A DNA stretch of 64,000 bases from Raineyella sp. LH-20 (lineage in GTDB: Bacteria > Actinomycetota > Actinomycetes > Propionibacteriales > Propionibacteriaceae), in assembly GCF_033110965.1 (NCBI RefSeq), contig NZ_CP137003.1, positions 1,736,001 through 1,800,000 on the forward strand. The letters run 5' to 3'. The position numbers and the translations under genes are program-made. The notes below the pieces were generated by a model. That model was not told where the DNA came from and did no database searches. It worked only from the letters and a program-made list of their open reading frames with translations. This document shows, piece by piece, positions 44,401 through 50,922 of this stretch (position 1 is its first letter; every line of letters begins with the position of its first letter).

Positions 44401-44896
44401 GCCGCACCCGCGCGGGGAAGGCCGGTCGGAGCCAGACGACGGTGGCCAGCAGCGCCACGGAGATGGCCAGGTTGACCACCGCCAGTCCACCGCGGTCCAC
44501 GTCGGTGAACGGCAGCGGCGGCATCGGCCGGTGCCGCGTCGCGAAGACCAGGGCGGTGACGTCGGTGGCCAGGCCGATCACCTGGAAGGCGCCGATCACG
44601 CTCAACGCGAACCGCTTGCGCCGCATGATCGCGGCGGTGAGCAGCCCCAGCCCGACCACCGACACCAGCGAGGCGGTGACTGGGATGTTCAGCGTGACGA
44701 AGAACTCCTGCAGCCCCCACCGTGGGGCGTGCCGGACGATCCGGTGGCGGATCCAGTCCACCGCCGCCACGACCGCGGCGATGACGTAGAGCCAGGTGAT
44801 GACCTCGGCGACGATCCGGCGGGCCCGTGTGGTGACGCCCGGGGTGGTCGGCGTACGACGGGCCATGCCGCGGGTCGTCGCTGCGCGCGCGGTCAT
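41480..44896 (-). CDS. lysX: Bifunctional lysylphosphatidylglycerol synthetase / lysine–tRNA ligase LysX
   Basis: An actinobacterial fusion protein that charges tRNA with lysine and transfers it to phosphatidylglycerol, giving a positively charged membrane. 1138 residues in three parts: six or seven membrane helices (about 25-270); an MprF-type transferase domain (about 280-610, e.g. ISRISLNFAFFRRVFAEAED); and a class II LysRS with OB fold (about 680-780) and core motifs NFRNEGADATHNPEFTVLEA and GLGVGIDRLVMALLDRP. A low-complexity insert (about 918-950, TGNATD repeats then GT repeats) interrupts the core. The ATG at 44896 overlaps the upstream gene by ATGA. The genuine housekeeping LysRS is not in the window. 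Confidence 0.93.
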   Translation of the reverse strand: MTARAATTRGMARRTPTTPGVTTRARRIVAEVITWLYVIAAVVAAVDWIRHRIVRHAPRWGLQEFFVTLNIPVTASLVSVVGLGLLTAAIMRRKRFALSVIGAFQVIGLATDVTALVFATRHRPMPPLPFTDVDRGGLAVVNLAISVALLATVVWLRPAFPARVRRGSWGIAITLLAAGLLLDLGLTQLLLRTSTEARGPAWQVLVVALFNAVGLPMPRDWVVSAGRVIPQVTGAIAGLSLLLAVGAFLRSARFSGGWQQENEVALRTLLAEYGEEDSLGYYATRRDKMLHFSDNRRAVIAYRVIGSVCLASGDPIGDRRQWPELVRSWASYARTYGWTPAVLACSEAGARVYDAVIGTEVINLGDEAILHPDRFRLDSTSMTPVRHAQRRARRAGVTVRVQRAEELDEVDLAGLHQLAGDWRVGGTERGFSMALGRVGDPADGRCLVVTAYDTEEQPIALLTFVPWGRRGVSLDLMRRSPEAPNGTNELIVTELMAWAVDNGISRISLNFAFFRRVFAEAEDVSAGALTRFNSQVLGWMDRYWQVQRLYLSNAKYQPTWQSRYVFLPSVIDLVPVALAAARAEGFLPLWPWMRGAEGVGVLDATHLAAVRELADRRPIEGLHPRRDDQTRHRLAHLEELTATGRSGYPLGRTDVARLSAVDRAGPARAVVGRIRRVRDHGGVCFVDVVDGRVSGQFVLEAERLGRDAVREFARLVDAGDLVQFGAEPTRTRNGTPSWAVDSWRMLAKSLRPVPWEGFDDPDARLRNRSLDLIVHPEEIEVLSARSRAIDAIRATLRDAGYLEVETPILQTIHGGAAARPFQTEINAYRTDLVLRIAPELMLKRLLVGGFGPIFELGRNFRNEGADATHNPEFTVLEAYEPFADYTDMRLLTERLVRAAAVAVHGREVMPLDLGGDADTAPDTGNATDTGNATDTGNATSTAGTGTGTGTELVDISGEWPVITVCDAVSAAVGRPISIDTDLETLLALAHQYGIHVRDGWGAGALIEELYGELVEARTVLPTFYTDFPAETSPLAGPHRSTPGLVERWDLVAGGMELGTAYSELTDPLEQRRRLVEQSWRAAAGDPDAMEVDEDFLTALEVGLPPAGGLGVGIDRLVMALLDRPIREVLTFPFVRPRR
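42047..42140. repeat. In-frame tandem repeats within lysX
   Basis: Three copies of an 18-bp unit (GTGGCGTTGCCCGTGTCC, about 42080-42133) lie beside a run of GTGCCG hexamers (about 42047-42070). They encode the low-complexity insert of the LysRS core. Confidence 0.75.
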
Positions 44897-45519
44897 GCCG
44901 CGCGCCAGGCGAAGGAGGGCGAGACCTGCCCGAGCCACTGCAGCCCGGCCGGCAGACCCTGCATCCACACGCCCCACGGGTGGCCGCCGGAGGCCTGCAG
45001 GGTGGTGGTCACCGCCCATCCGCGGACGTCCGTGTCGACGTACGTCTCCCACAGGCCCTGGTCGGGGCCGGCATCGACGTCGGTGCACTCGGAGATGCCC
45101 GATGCCGGGCCGGCGATCGTCACGGTGAGGTACTGTCCGCCCGCCGCGTCCGCCGTGTAGCCGCTCAGGGCCTGGTTGTGCGCCGGGTCCGCCTGCAGCG
45201 CGGTCGGATGGCCGACCGCCTCCGGGGCCGCTGCGACGCCCTTGTCGCCGGCGCCGCGGGTGGAGTGGGTGACGCTGGTCGCCGAGGTGAGCCCGAACAC
45301 GTCGGCCCAGGTGGTGTACCAGCCGTTGTTGCGGTTGAGTGCCAGGCCGACCAGCAGCAGGGACAACGTGATGCTGCCGGCGAGCGCCAGCGCCTGGTGG
45401 AGGGCCGCCCGGACGGCCCCGGCCCGATGCCGGGGCAGCCAGACGACGGCCCACCCGAGCAGCGCGGCCAACAGCAGGCCGACGAGCGCGAGGAGCCATA
45501 GGGAGGTGAGGCTGGACAC
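44893..45519 (-). CDS. Membrane-anchored esterase-like protein lacking its catalytic core
   Basis: A 208-residue protein with two N-terminal hydrophobic segments and NRNNGWYTTWADVFGL, the start seen in actinobacterial FrmB/esterase-D-like proteins. After about 130 residues the sequence jumps to TTTLQASGGHPWGVWMQGLP and AGLQWLG, which reads like the C-terminal end of the same hydrolases, with the His of GGH. The roughly 200 residues expected in between, including the GxSxGG nucleophile, are absent, so esterase activity is unlikely. The GTG at 45519 follows TAGGGT-N6. Coupled to lysX by ATGA, it may now serve only as a membrane partner. Interpretation as an internal deletion is inference. Confidence 0.55.
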   Translation of the reverse strand: MSSLTSLWLLALVGLLLAALLGWAVVWLPRHRAGAVRAALHQALALAGSITLSLLLVGLALNRNNGWYTTWADVFGLTSATSVTHSTRGAGDKGVAAAPEAVGHPTALQADPAHNQALSGYTADAAGGQYLTVTIAGPASGISECTDVDAGPDQGLWETYVDTDVRGWAVTTTLQASGGHPWGVWMQGLPAGLQWLGQVSPSFAWRAA

Positions 45520-45525
45520 CTGGTC

Positions 45526-45531
45526 ACCCTA
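45526..45531 (-). promoter_or_regulatory. Leaderless-type promoter of the lysX operon
   Basis: TAGGGT on the minus strand, six bases, then the GTG at 45519. It is divergent from the histidine kinase promoter 50 bp away. Confidence 0.5.
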
Positions 45532-45580
45532 AGCCACCCCCTCAGTGCATGTGTTGGAACGTGATGAGCGCCCGGTGCGG

Positions 45581-45586
45581 CAGGAT
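45581..45586 (+). promoter_or_regulatory. Leaderless-type -10 box of the histidine kinase
   Basis: CAGGAT, six bases, then the ATG at 45593. Confidence 0.4.
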
Positions 45587-45592
45587 GGGGAC

Positions 45593-46990
45593 ATGTCCGC
45601 GTCTCCCGGAGTCCGCGGCCAGGCAGCGCTCGTCGCCGTCCTGGTGCTGGCCTTCGCCCTGTTCACCGGCGGCGGCATCATGGTCGGTGCCCTGTCGACC
45701 ACCCTGCGCCGGGGGATCGAGGACACCCAGCGGGCCCGGCTGACCGAGGCGGTCGCTGTCGTCGAGCAGCGCGGCATCGACGGACTGGCGGCGGCCGACG
45801 ACGCCCATGCCCTGCGGGCCGGCGGGCCGCTGCAGGTCCTCGATCCGTCCCGCACCGGCCCGGAATCGGTGGTGTACGCGTCCGATGCCCGGTGGGACGT
45901 GCCGCTGACGACGGCCCGTCCGGCACCGGGAGTGACGGTGATCGACCGGCGCGCCCGGGCCCCGCACACCGACATGCGCTACCTCGCGGCCGCCCGGGGC
46001 ATCACCTCGCAGGGTGCGGCGTACGTCGTGGTGACCGGCGGGTCGCTGGTGGGAGTGGACCGGGCGGTGCGCCAGGACGTCGCGTCGTTGGCGGCCGGCG
46101 TGCCGCTGCTGGCGCTGCTCGGTGGGTGGGCGGTCTGGCTGCTGGTGGGGCGTACGCTGCGCCCGGTCGAGGAGCTGCGGACCGCGGTCGAGGAGATCGG
46201 CGCGGCGGACGTGACCGGCCGGGTGCCGGTGCCGCCGCGCCACGACGAGATCGGCCGACTGGCGGTCACCATGAACGCCCTGCTCACCCGGATCCAGCGC
46301 TCCCGCGACAGCCAACGTCGCTTCGTCGCCGACGCCAGCCACGAACTGCGGTCTCCGGTCGCGGCGCTCGGCGCGGGCCTGGAGATCCTCCAGCACCGTC
46401 CCGAGGAGTTGCCGGAGGTGCTGCCGCTGATGGTGACCGAGACCCGGCACCTGGCCTCCCTGACCGACGGACTGCTGGTGCTGGCCAGGGCCGACGCCGG
46501 GATGCTGCACCGGCGCAGCATCGACGTCGACCTGGACGACATCGTCGGCGCGGAGGTGGCCCGGATGCGGGCGTCCACCGAGCTGACCGTGGAGGCCCGG
46601 CTGGCCGCGGCCCGCGTCGTCGGCGAGCCGGACGACCTGTTCCGGGCGGTCCGCAACCTGGTCGACAACGCCGCGCGGGCGGCGCGCGGCCGGATCGGCC
46701 TGTCGGTCGGGGTGGAGGGTGCGGACGTGGTCGTACGGGTCGACGACGACGGGCCCGGGATCCCGGCGACCGAGCGGGCCCGGGTGTTCGGCCGGTTCGT
46801 CCGTCTCGATGCCGACCGTGCCCGGGCGCACGGCGGGGCGGGCCTGGGGCTGGCGATCGTGCACAGCATCGTCACCGCCCACGGCGGCACGGTCACCGCC
46901 GGGGAGTCCCCGTGGGGCGGTGCCCGGCTGGAGATCCGGCTGCCGGCGGTGGGCACCGGGGCCGGGACCGGCGAGCTGCCGGTCGGCTGA
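45593..46990 (+). CDS. Sensor histidine kinase
   Basis: A 465-residue membrane kinase. A first helix (about 7-30), an extracytoplasmic sensor region (about 31-160) and a second helix (about 165-185) lead to a HAMP-like segment. The phosphorylated His250 is in RFVADASHELRSPVAALG. The ATPase domain has the N-box VDNAARAAR, G1 DDDGPGIPATE and G2 GGAGLGLAIVHS. It probably pairs with the OmpR-type regulator encoded on the other strand, whose stop is 21 bp from this one. It is divergent from the lysX operon, which makes envelope charge or lipid stress a reasonable but unproven signal. Confidence 0.88.
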   Translation: MSASPGVRGQAALVAVLVLAFALFTGGGIMVGALSTTLRRGIEDTQRARLTEAVAVVEQRGIDGLAAADDAHALRAGGPLQVLDPSRTGPESVVYASDARWDVPLTTARPAPGVTVIDRRARAPHTDMRYLAAARGITSQGAAYVVVTGGSLVGVDRAVRQDVASLAAGVPLLALLGGWAVWLLVGRTLRPVEELRTAVEEIGAADVTGRVPVPPRHDEIGRLAVTMNALLTRIQRSRDSQRRFVADASHELRSPVAALGAGLEILQHRPEELPEVLPLMVTETRHLASLTDGLLVLARADAGMLHRRSIDVDLDDIVGAEVARMRASTELTVEARLAAARVVGEPDDLFRAVRNLVDNAARAARGRIGLSVGVEGADVVVRVDDDGPGIPATERARVFGRFVRLDADRARAHGGAGLGLAIVHSIVTAHGGTVTAGESPWGGARLEIRLPAVGTGAGTGELPVG

Positions 46991-47011
46991 GCGTCGACTG
47001 GCGAGCGCCGG

Positions 47012-47689
47012 TCAGCTGAGCTGTGTGTTGAGGCGGTAGCCCCGGCCGCGCAGCGTCTCGATGGTGTGTACGCCGAAGGGTTCGTCGATCTTGCGGCGCA
47101 GGTAGCCGACGTACACCTCGACGATGTTGAGGTCGCCGTCGAACGCGGCGTCCCACACATGGTCGAGGAGGTCGGACTTCGACAGCACGTCACCGGCGCG
47201 TCGCATCAGGTACTCGAGCAGGGCGAACTCCTTGCCGGTGAGCCGGATGTCGGTGCCGCCGCGGGAGACCCGTCCGCTGGACGGGTCCAGGGTCAGGTCG
47301 CCGACCGCCAGGACGGACGGCCGCGGTGGGGCGCCACGTCGGATCAGGGCCCGCAGCCGGGCCCCGAGCACCGCCAGGCTGAACGGTTTGGTCAGGTAGT
47401 CGTCCGCGCCGAGGTCGAAGGCGTCGACCTGGTCGAGGTCCCCGTCCTTGGCGGTGAGCATGATCACCGGCACCCACACCTCGGCCTTGCGGATTCCCTT
47501 GAGGACGTCGTAGCCGTTGAGCCCGGGCAGCATGATGTCGAGCACCACGGCGTCGTAGGACTGTTCGGTCGCCGCCCACAGCCCGTCCGGACCGGTCCGG
47601 GCCACCTCGACGGTGAACCCGTCCGGCGCCAGTCCTCGCCGGACGAGTTCGGCGAGGGAGTCGTCGTCCTCCACCAGCAGCACGCGCAC
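47012..47689 (-). CDS. OmpR/PhoB family response regulator
   Basis: A 225-residue DNA-binding regulator. The receiver domain (1-115) begins RVLLVEDDDSLAEL and has phospho-acceptor Asp51 in AVVLDIMLPGLNGYD and Lys101 in DDYLTKPFS. The winged helix (about 125-220) contains LTGKEFALLEYLMRRAGDVL and VEVYVGYLRRKIDEP. The GTG at 47689 has AGGGAGGTG upstream. It follows a membrane-protein gene by 25 bp on the same strand and is convergent with the kinase gene, an unusual arrangement for a two-component pair. Confidence 0.9.
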   Translation of the reverse strand: MRVLLVEDDDSLAELVRRGLAPDGFTVEVARTGPDGLWAATEQSYDAVVLDIMLPGLNGYDVLKGIRKAEVWVPVIMLTAKDGDLDQVDAFDLGADDYLTKPFSLAVLGARLRALIRRGAPPRPSVLAVGDLTLDPSSGRVSRGGTDIRLTGKEFALLEYLMRRAGDVLSKSDLLDHVWDAAFDGDLNIVEVYVGYLRRKIDEPFGVHTIETLRGRGYRLNTQLS

Positions 47690-47714
47690 GCGTCGGCACC
47701 TCCCTGACGTGGGC

Positions 47715-48437
47715 TCACCCGAGCAGGAACGCCCCCGTGGACAGCCACAGTACGACATCGGCGCCGAGCAGGAGACCCACCAACAGGATGACGGCGGTGC
47801 CGATCCGACCCAGCGGGCCGGCGACCCGCCGCCAGGTCCGCCGGATCCAGCTGCCGACCGGTTCGCCGGCGCCGAGGGCGATCGCCACGGTCAACGCCAC
47901 CAGCGGCGACTGACTGAGCAGCCACCACAGCGCGGCGATGCCGAGAGCCGGCCCGGCATGCAGCCGGTGGACCAGCGCGACCAGTCCCCAGAAGCCCGGG
48001 TCACCCAGCACGGTCAGCCCGTACGCCGCTCCGGCTACCGCCATCGCCGCCGGCCCGGTGCCGGTCGGGCGCCGGGGTGTGTCGGTCGGGTCGGCGGCCG
48101 CGGTCGGTCGCTGCCCCGCCGGTCGGTGTCCGATGTCGGGCCGGCCGGTCAGCCGGCGTACGCCCCAGACGAGCAGGCCCAGGGCAGCGATCGCCTCGAC
48201 GGATCCCCAGACGATCTCCGGGACGTGCGGCACACCGTGCGCCAGCACGGCGTACGCCGCCAGATCGAGCAGCATCGCCGCGACCAGGATCACCGCCGCA
48301 CCGCTCGCCGTGAAGGCGACGGCGGCCCGTCGGCCCGCCCCTCGGGCGGTCCCGGCCAGCAGCGCCAGGGCACCGAACGGATCGAAGCCGGCGACAGCCA
48401 GCGCCACGCACGCGCCGAGCACCTGCCAGGGCGTCAC
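47715..48437 (-). CDS. Integral membrane protein, LysE/GAP-like
   Basis: A 240-residue protein with about six hydrophobic segments and a Pro/Thr-rich loop (about 105-125). It begins GACVALAVAGFDPFGALALL, resembling the Asn/Asp-Pro first helix of LysE or GAP-type exporters, and has a matching PFW-like region (YGLTVLGDPGFWGLVALV) in its second half, suggesting an internal duplication. No specific substrate. The GTG overlaps the stop of the AI-2E gene (GTGA), so the two are coupled. Confidence 0.6.
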   Translation of the reverse strand: MTPWQVLGACVALAVAGFDPFGALALLAGTARGAGRRAAVAFTASGAAVILVAAMLLDLAAYAVLAHGVPHVPEIVWGSVEAIAALGLLVWGVRRLTGRPDIGHRPAGQRPTAAADPTDTPRRPTGTGPAAMAVAGAAYGLTVLGDPGFWGLVALVHRLHAGPALGIAALWWLLSQSPLVALTVAIALGAGEPVGSWIRRTWRRVAGPLGRIGTAVILLVGLLLGADVVLWLSTGAFLLG

Positions 48438-49699
48438 CGGGCGGATGTCCCGCCGTCCACCGGCGGCTCGCCCGGACCGTCCACCGGCGGCTCGCCCGGA
48501 CCGTCCACCGGCGGCTCGCCCGGACCGTCCACCGGCGGCTCACCCGCACCGGCCACCGGCGGCTCGCCCGGACGGGCCGGCGGGGCGTCGGACGGGCTCG
48601 TCGGCCGGACGCGCCGTCGGGCGGTGACCTGGGCGTACGTCCTGATCCCGGCGTTCGCCATCGCCAGGAGCGGGACGGCGAACAGGGCGCCCACGACGCC
48701 GAACATCATCGAGCCGGCGGTCACCGCGAAGATCACCGCGAGCGGGTGCAGGGCGACGGCGCGCCCCATCAGGAACGGTTGCAGCACGTGGGACTCCAGT
48801 TGCTGCACGCCGACCACGATGGCCAGCAGCACCAGGGCGGCCACCCAGCCCTGGATCACCAGCGTGGCGAGGATCGCGATGCCGCCGCCGAAGACCACGC
48901 CGATGACCGGCACGAACGCCGAGACGAACACCAGGATCGCCATCGCCATGGCGAAGGGGGAGCCGAGGATCGCGGCGCCGACGCCGACGAGCACCGCGTC
49001 GAGAGCGGCGACCAGGAACTGGGTGTGGATGTAGGCCGACAGGCTGCGCCAGCCGCTGCGGAAGGCGGTGTCGATCCGGACGCGCTCGCCGAGCGGGACG
49101 CCGCCGATCAGGAAGGTCCAGATCCGGCGGCCGTCCGCCAGGAAGATGACGGTGGTGACCAGGCACAGGAAGGTCCCGACCACCGTGTCGACGGCGGAGG
49201 AACCGACCCGGAACGCGCCCTGGGTGAGGTTGGTGGTGTGCTGGCTGATCCAGTTCTGGATCTCGCTGAACACCCGCTGGACCTGCTCGGGGCGCAGGTG
49301 CAGCGGGCCCTGGGACAGCCAGGCCTGCACCTGCCCGACGCCTCCGGTGAGGTCCAGATGGACGTGGGTGACGCCACTGGCGATCCGCTGGCCCACCAGC
49401 GCCAGTAGACCACCGGCGATCGCCGCCGCCAGCAGCACACTGATCACGGCCGCCAGCCCACGGTGCAGGCGGACCCGCCGGTGCAGCCAGAGCGCGACCG
49501 GACCGAGGAGGACGGCGAGCAGCAGGGCGACCATGGTGGCGGTCAACAGCACCGGGACCTGCAGCAGCACCCAGGAGATGCCGTAGCCGACCACCGTCAG
49601 GACGATCAGCCGCCACCCCCATGCGGCGGCGACCCGCAGCGCCCGGGGCACCGCCTCGTCGATCGAGGAGGGTGGGGGTCCGGGCGGACTACTGGTCAC
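48434..49699 (-). CDS. AI-2E family transporter with C-terminal repeats
   Basis: A 421-residue membrane protein of the AI-2E/YdiK exporter family, in which proven substrates range from autoinducer-2 to Na+/Li+. Hydrophobic segments occur in two blocks around a long extracytoplasmic helix region (GVGQVQAWLSQGPLHLRPEQ). The conserved C-terminal half has FVSAFVPVIGVVFGG, QQLESHVLQPFLMGR and LHPLAVIFAVTAGSMMFG. The last 55 residues are five GEPPVDGP-type octapeptides from a 24-bp DNA repeat. The GTG follows TAGGGT-N7. It heads an operon with the LysE-like protein and the response regulator. Confidence 0.87.
   Translation of the reverse strand: MTSSPPGPPPSSIDEAVPRALRVAAAWGWRLIVLTVVGYGISWVLLQVPVLLTATMVALLLAVLLGPVALWLHRRVRLHRGLAAVISVLLAAAIAGGLLALVGQRIASGVTHVHLDLTGGVGQVQAWLSQGPLHLRPEQVQRVFSEIQNWISQHTTNLTQGAFRVGSSAVDTVVGTFLCLVTTVIFLADGRRIWTFLIGGVPLGERVRIDTAFRSGWRSLSAYIHTQFLVAALDAVLVGVGAAILGSPFAMAMAILVFVSAFVPVIGVVFGGGIAILATLVIQGWVAALVLLAIVVGVQQLESHVLQPFLMGRAVALHPLAVIFAVTAGSMMFGVVGALFAVPLLAMANAGIRTYAQVTARRRVRPTSPSDAPPARPGEPPVAGAGEPPVDGPGEPPVDGPGEPPVDGPGEPPVDGGTSAR
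48457..48576. repeat. Five 24-bp tandem repeats in the AI-2E gene 3' end
   Basis: CCACCGGCGGCTCGCCCGGA units start at 48457, 48481, 48505, 48529 and 48553, a strict 24-bp period. They are in frame, encoding eight residues each. The first three are identical. Confidence 0.9.
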
Positions 49700-49706
49700 A
49701 GCTCAA

Positions 49707-49712
49707 ACCCTA
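49707..49712 (-). promoter_or_regulatory. Leaderless-type promoter of the AI-2E operon
   Basis: TAGGGT on the minus strand, seven bases, then the GTG at 49699. Confidence 0.5.
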
Positions 49713-49810
49713 CGGCCGACGTGCCTGAGAACGGACTGAATCCGTTGCCCGGTCTTGGTCCGGCGGGGAATGATCGAGGCGTCCGTCCCGACACCGAAGG
49801 AGCTGCCTCC

Positions 49811-50641
49811 ATGCGCCTCGCCACCCTCCGCACCCCCGACGGCACCGCCGCCGCCCGCCTCGACGGCGAGACCTACACCCTCATCGAGGGATGCGAGGAC
49901 GTCAGTGAACTCCTCGCCGATCCTGAGTGGCGCGAGGTCGCCGCCGGCGCCGCTGGGCCGGCGGTTCCGGCCGACGGGGCGGACCTGGCGACCCTGCTGC
50001 CGGCGCCGGGCAAGGTGATCTGCGCCGGGCTGAACTACGCCACCCACATCCGGGAGATGGGCCGCGAACTGCCCGAGTTCCCGACGCTCTTCGCGAAGTT
50101 CGCCGACAGTCTGACGGGGCCGTACGACGACGTGGTCGCCCCGGCCGAGGACCCGATGCTGGACTGGGAGTGCGAGCTCGGCATGGTGATCGGCGCGGAC
50201 GCCTACCGGGTGGCGGAGGAGGACGCCGCCGCGTACATCGCGGGCTACACGGTGGTCAACGACGTGTCGATGCGCGGCTTCCAGCGTCGTACGGTCGAGT
50301 GGTTGCAGGGCAAGATCTGGCAGTCCTCCACCCCGGTCGGCCCGGCGCTGGTCACCCCGGACGAGTTCGATCCGGCCGATGCGGAGATCACCACCCGGGT
50401 CAACGGCGAGCTGATGCAGCAGGCGAACACCGGTGACCTGGTCTTCACCGCGGCGAAGCTGGTGGCGTACGTGTCGTCGATCGTCACCCTGCGCGCGGGC
50501 GACCTGCTGCTGACCGGCACCCCGGGTGGGGTCGGCCTGGCCCGGGACCCGCAGGTGTTCCTCCGTGCCGGCGATGTCGTCGAGGTGGCGGTGGCCGGTC
50601 TGGGCCGGTTGGAGACCCGCTTCGTCGCACCGCGGGCCTGA
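49811..50641 (+). CDS. Fumarylacetoacetate hydrolase family protein
   Basis: A 276-residue member of the FAH superfamily, which hydrolyses or decarboxylates acylpyruvate-type substrates. An N-terminal domain of about 70 residues precedes KVICAGLNYATHIREMG. Metal ligands lie in MLDWECELGMVIG, and NDVSMRGFQRRTVEWLQGK and LLTGTPGGVG complete the core. AAGGAG precedes the ATG by eight bases. It stands alone between the AI-2E operon and pepN. Candidate substrates include 2-hydroxyhepta-2,4-diene-1,7-dioate-like compounds or oxaloacetate, not decidable here. Confidence 0.88.
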   Translation: MRLATLRTPDGTAAARLDGETYTLIEGCEDVSELLADPEWREVAAGAAGPAVPADGADLATLLPAPGKVICAGLNYATHIREMGRELPEFPTLFAKFADSLTGPYDDVVAPAEDPMLDWECELGMVIGADAYRVAEEDAAAYIAGYTVVNDVSMRGFQRRTVEWLQGKIWQSSTPVGPALVTPDEFDPADAEITTRVNGELMQQANTGDLVFTAAKLVAYVSSIVTLRAGDLLLTGTPGGVGLARDPQVFLRAGDVVEVAVAGLGRLETRFVAPRA

Positions 50642-50720
50642 ACCCGGGGCGAGGCAGGAACGCGGCGAGGCGCGTGGGTCGAGCCGCGGGTCGAGACGGC
50701 GGGGTTGCTTGCCTCCTGCG

Positions 50721-50743
50721 TTCCATAGGGCCGCCCTATGGAA
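50721..50743. repeat. Palindromic element, copy 2
   Basis: TTCCATAGG, GCCGC, CCTATGGAA. The arms extend outward to GCGTTCC/GGAATGC with one mismatch. It lies 80 bp after the FAH-family stop. Confidence 0.85.
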
Positions 50744-50910
50744 TGCCAGCGGCAACAGACTCCGGTCTCGCCGTCGGCGAGTCCGTGCCTCTCCCGGGGG
50801 TGAGCCACGTGGCCTGCCGGCGGCGGGCCTGCCGTGCCCGCCGTGCCTGCCGTGCCGGCCGTGCCTGCAGTGCCGGCCGTGCCGGCCGTACGCCCGAAAG
50901 ACCTCGCGGT

Positions 50911-50916
50911 TAGGCT
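50911..50916 (+). promoter_or_regulatory. Leaderless-type promoter of pepN
   Basis: TAGGCT, six bases, then the GTG at 50923. Confidence 0.55.
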
Positions 50917-50922
50917 GATCGG

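Larger units (their letters stand above)
50642..50922. repeat. Gap between the FAH-family gene and pepN
   Basis: Contains the second palindromic element (50721-50743), then seven 9-bp units of the GCCGTGCCT/G type from 50827 to 50889, just before the pepN promoter. No gene seen. Confidence 0.7.

Noticed and set aside
41783-45160. A 1125-codon plus-strand open frame
   Set aside because: Entirely antisense to lysX; no domain or start signal; a composition artefact.
44897-45499. A 1339-residue LysX with a 201-residue N-terminal extension
   Set aside because: The extension is an out-of-frame shadow of the esterase-like gene; ATG at 44896 overlaps its stop.
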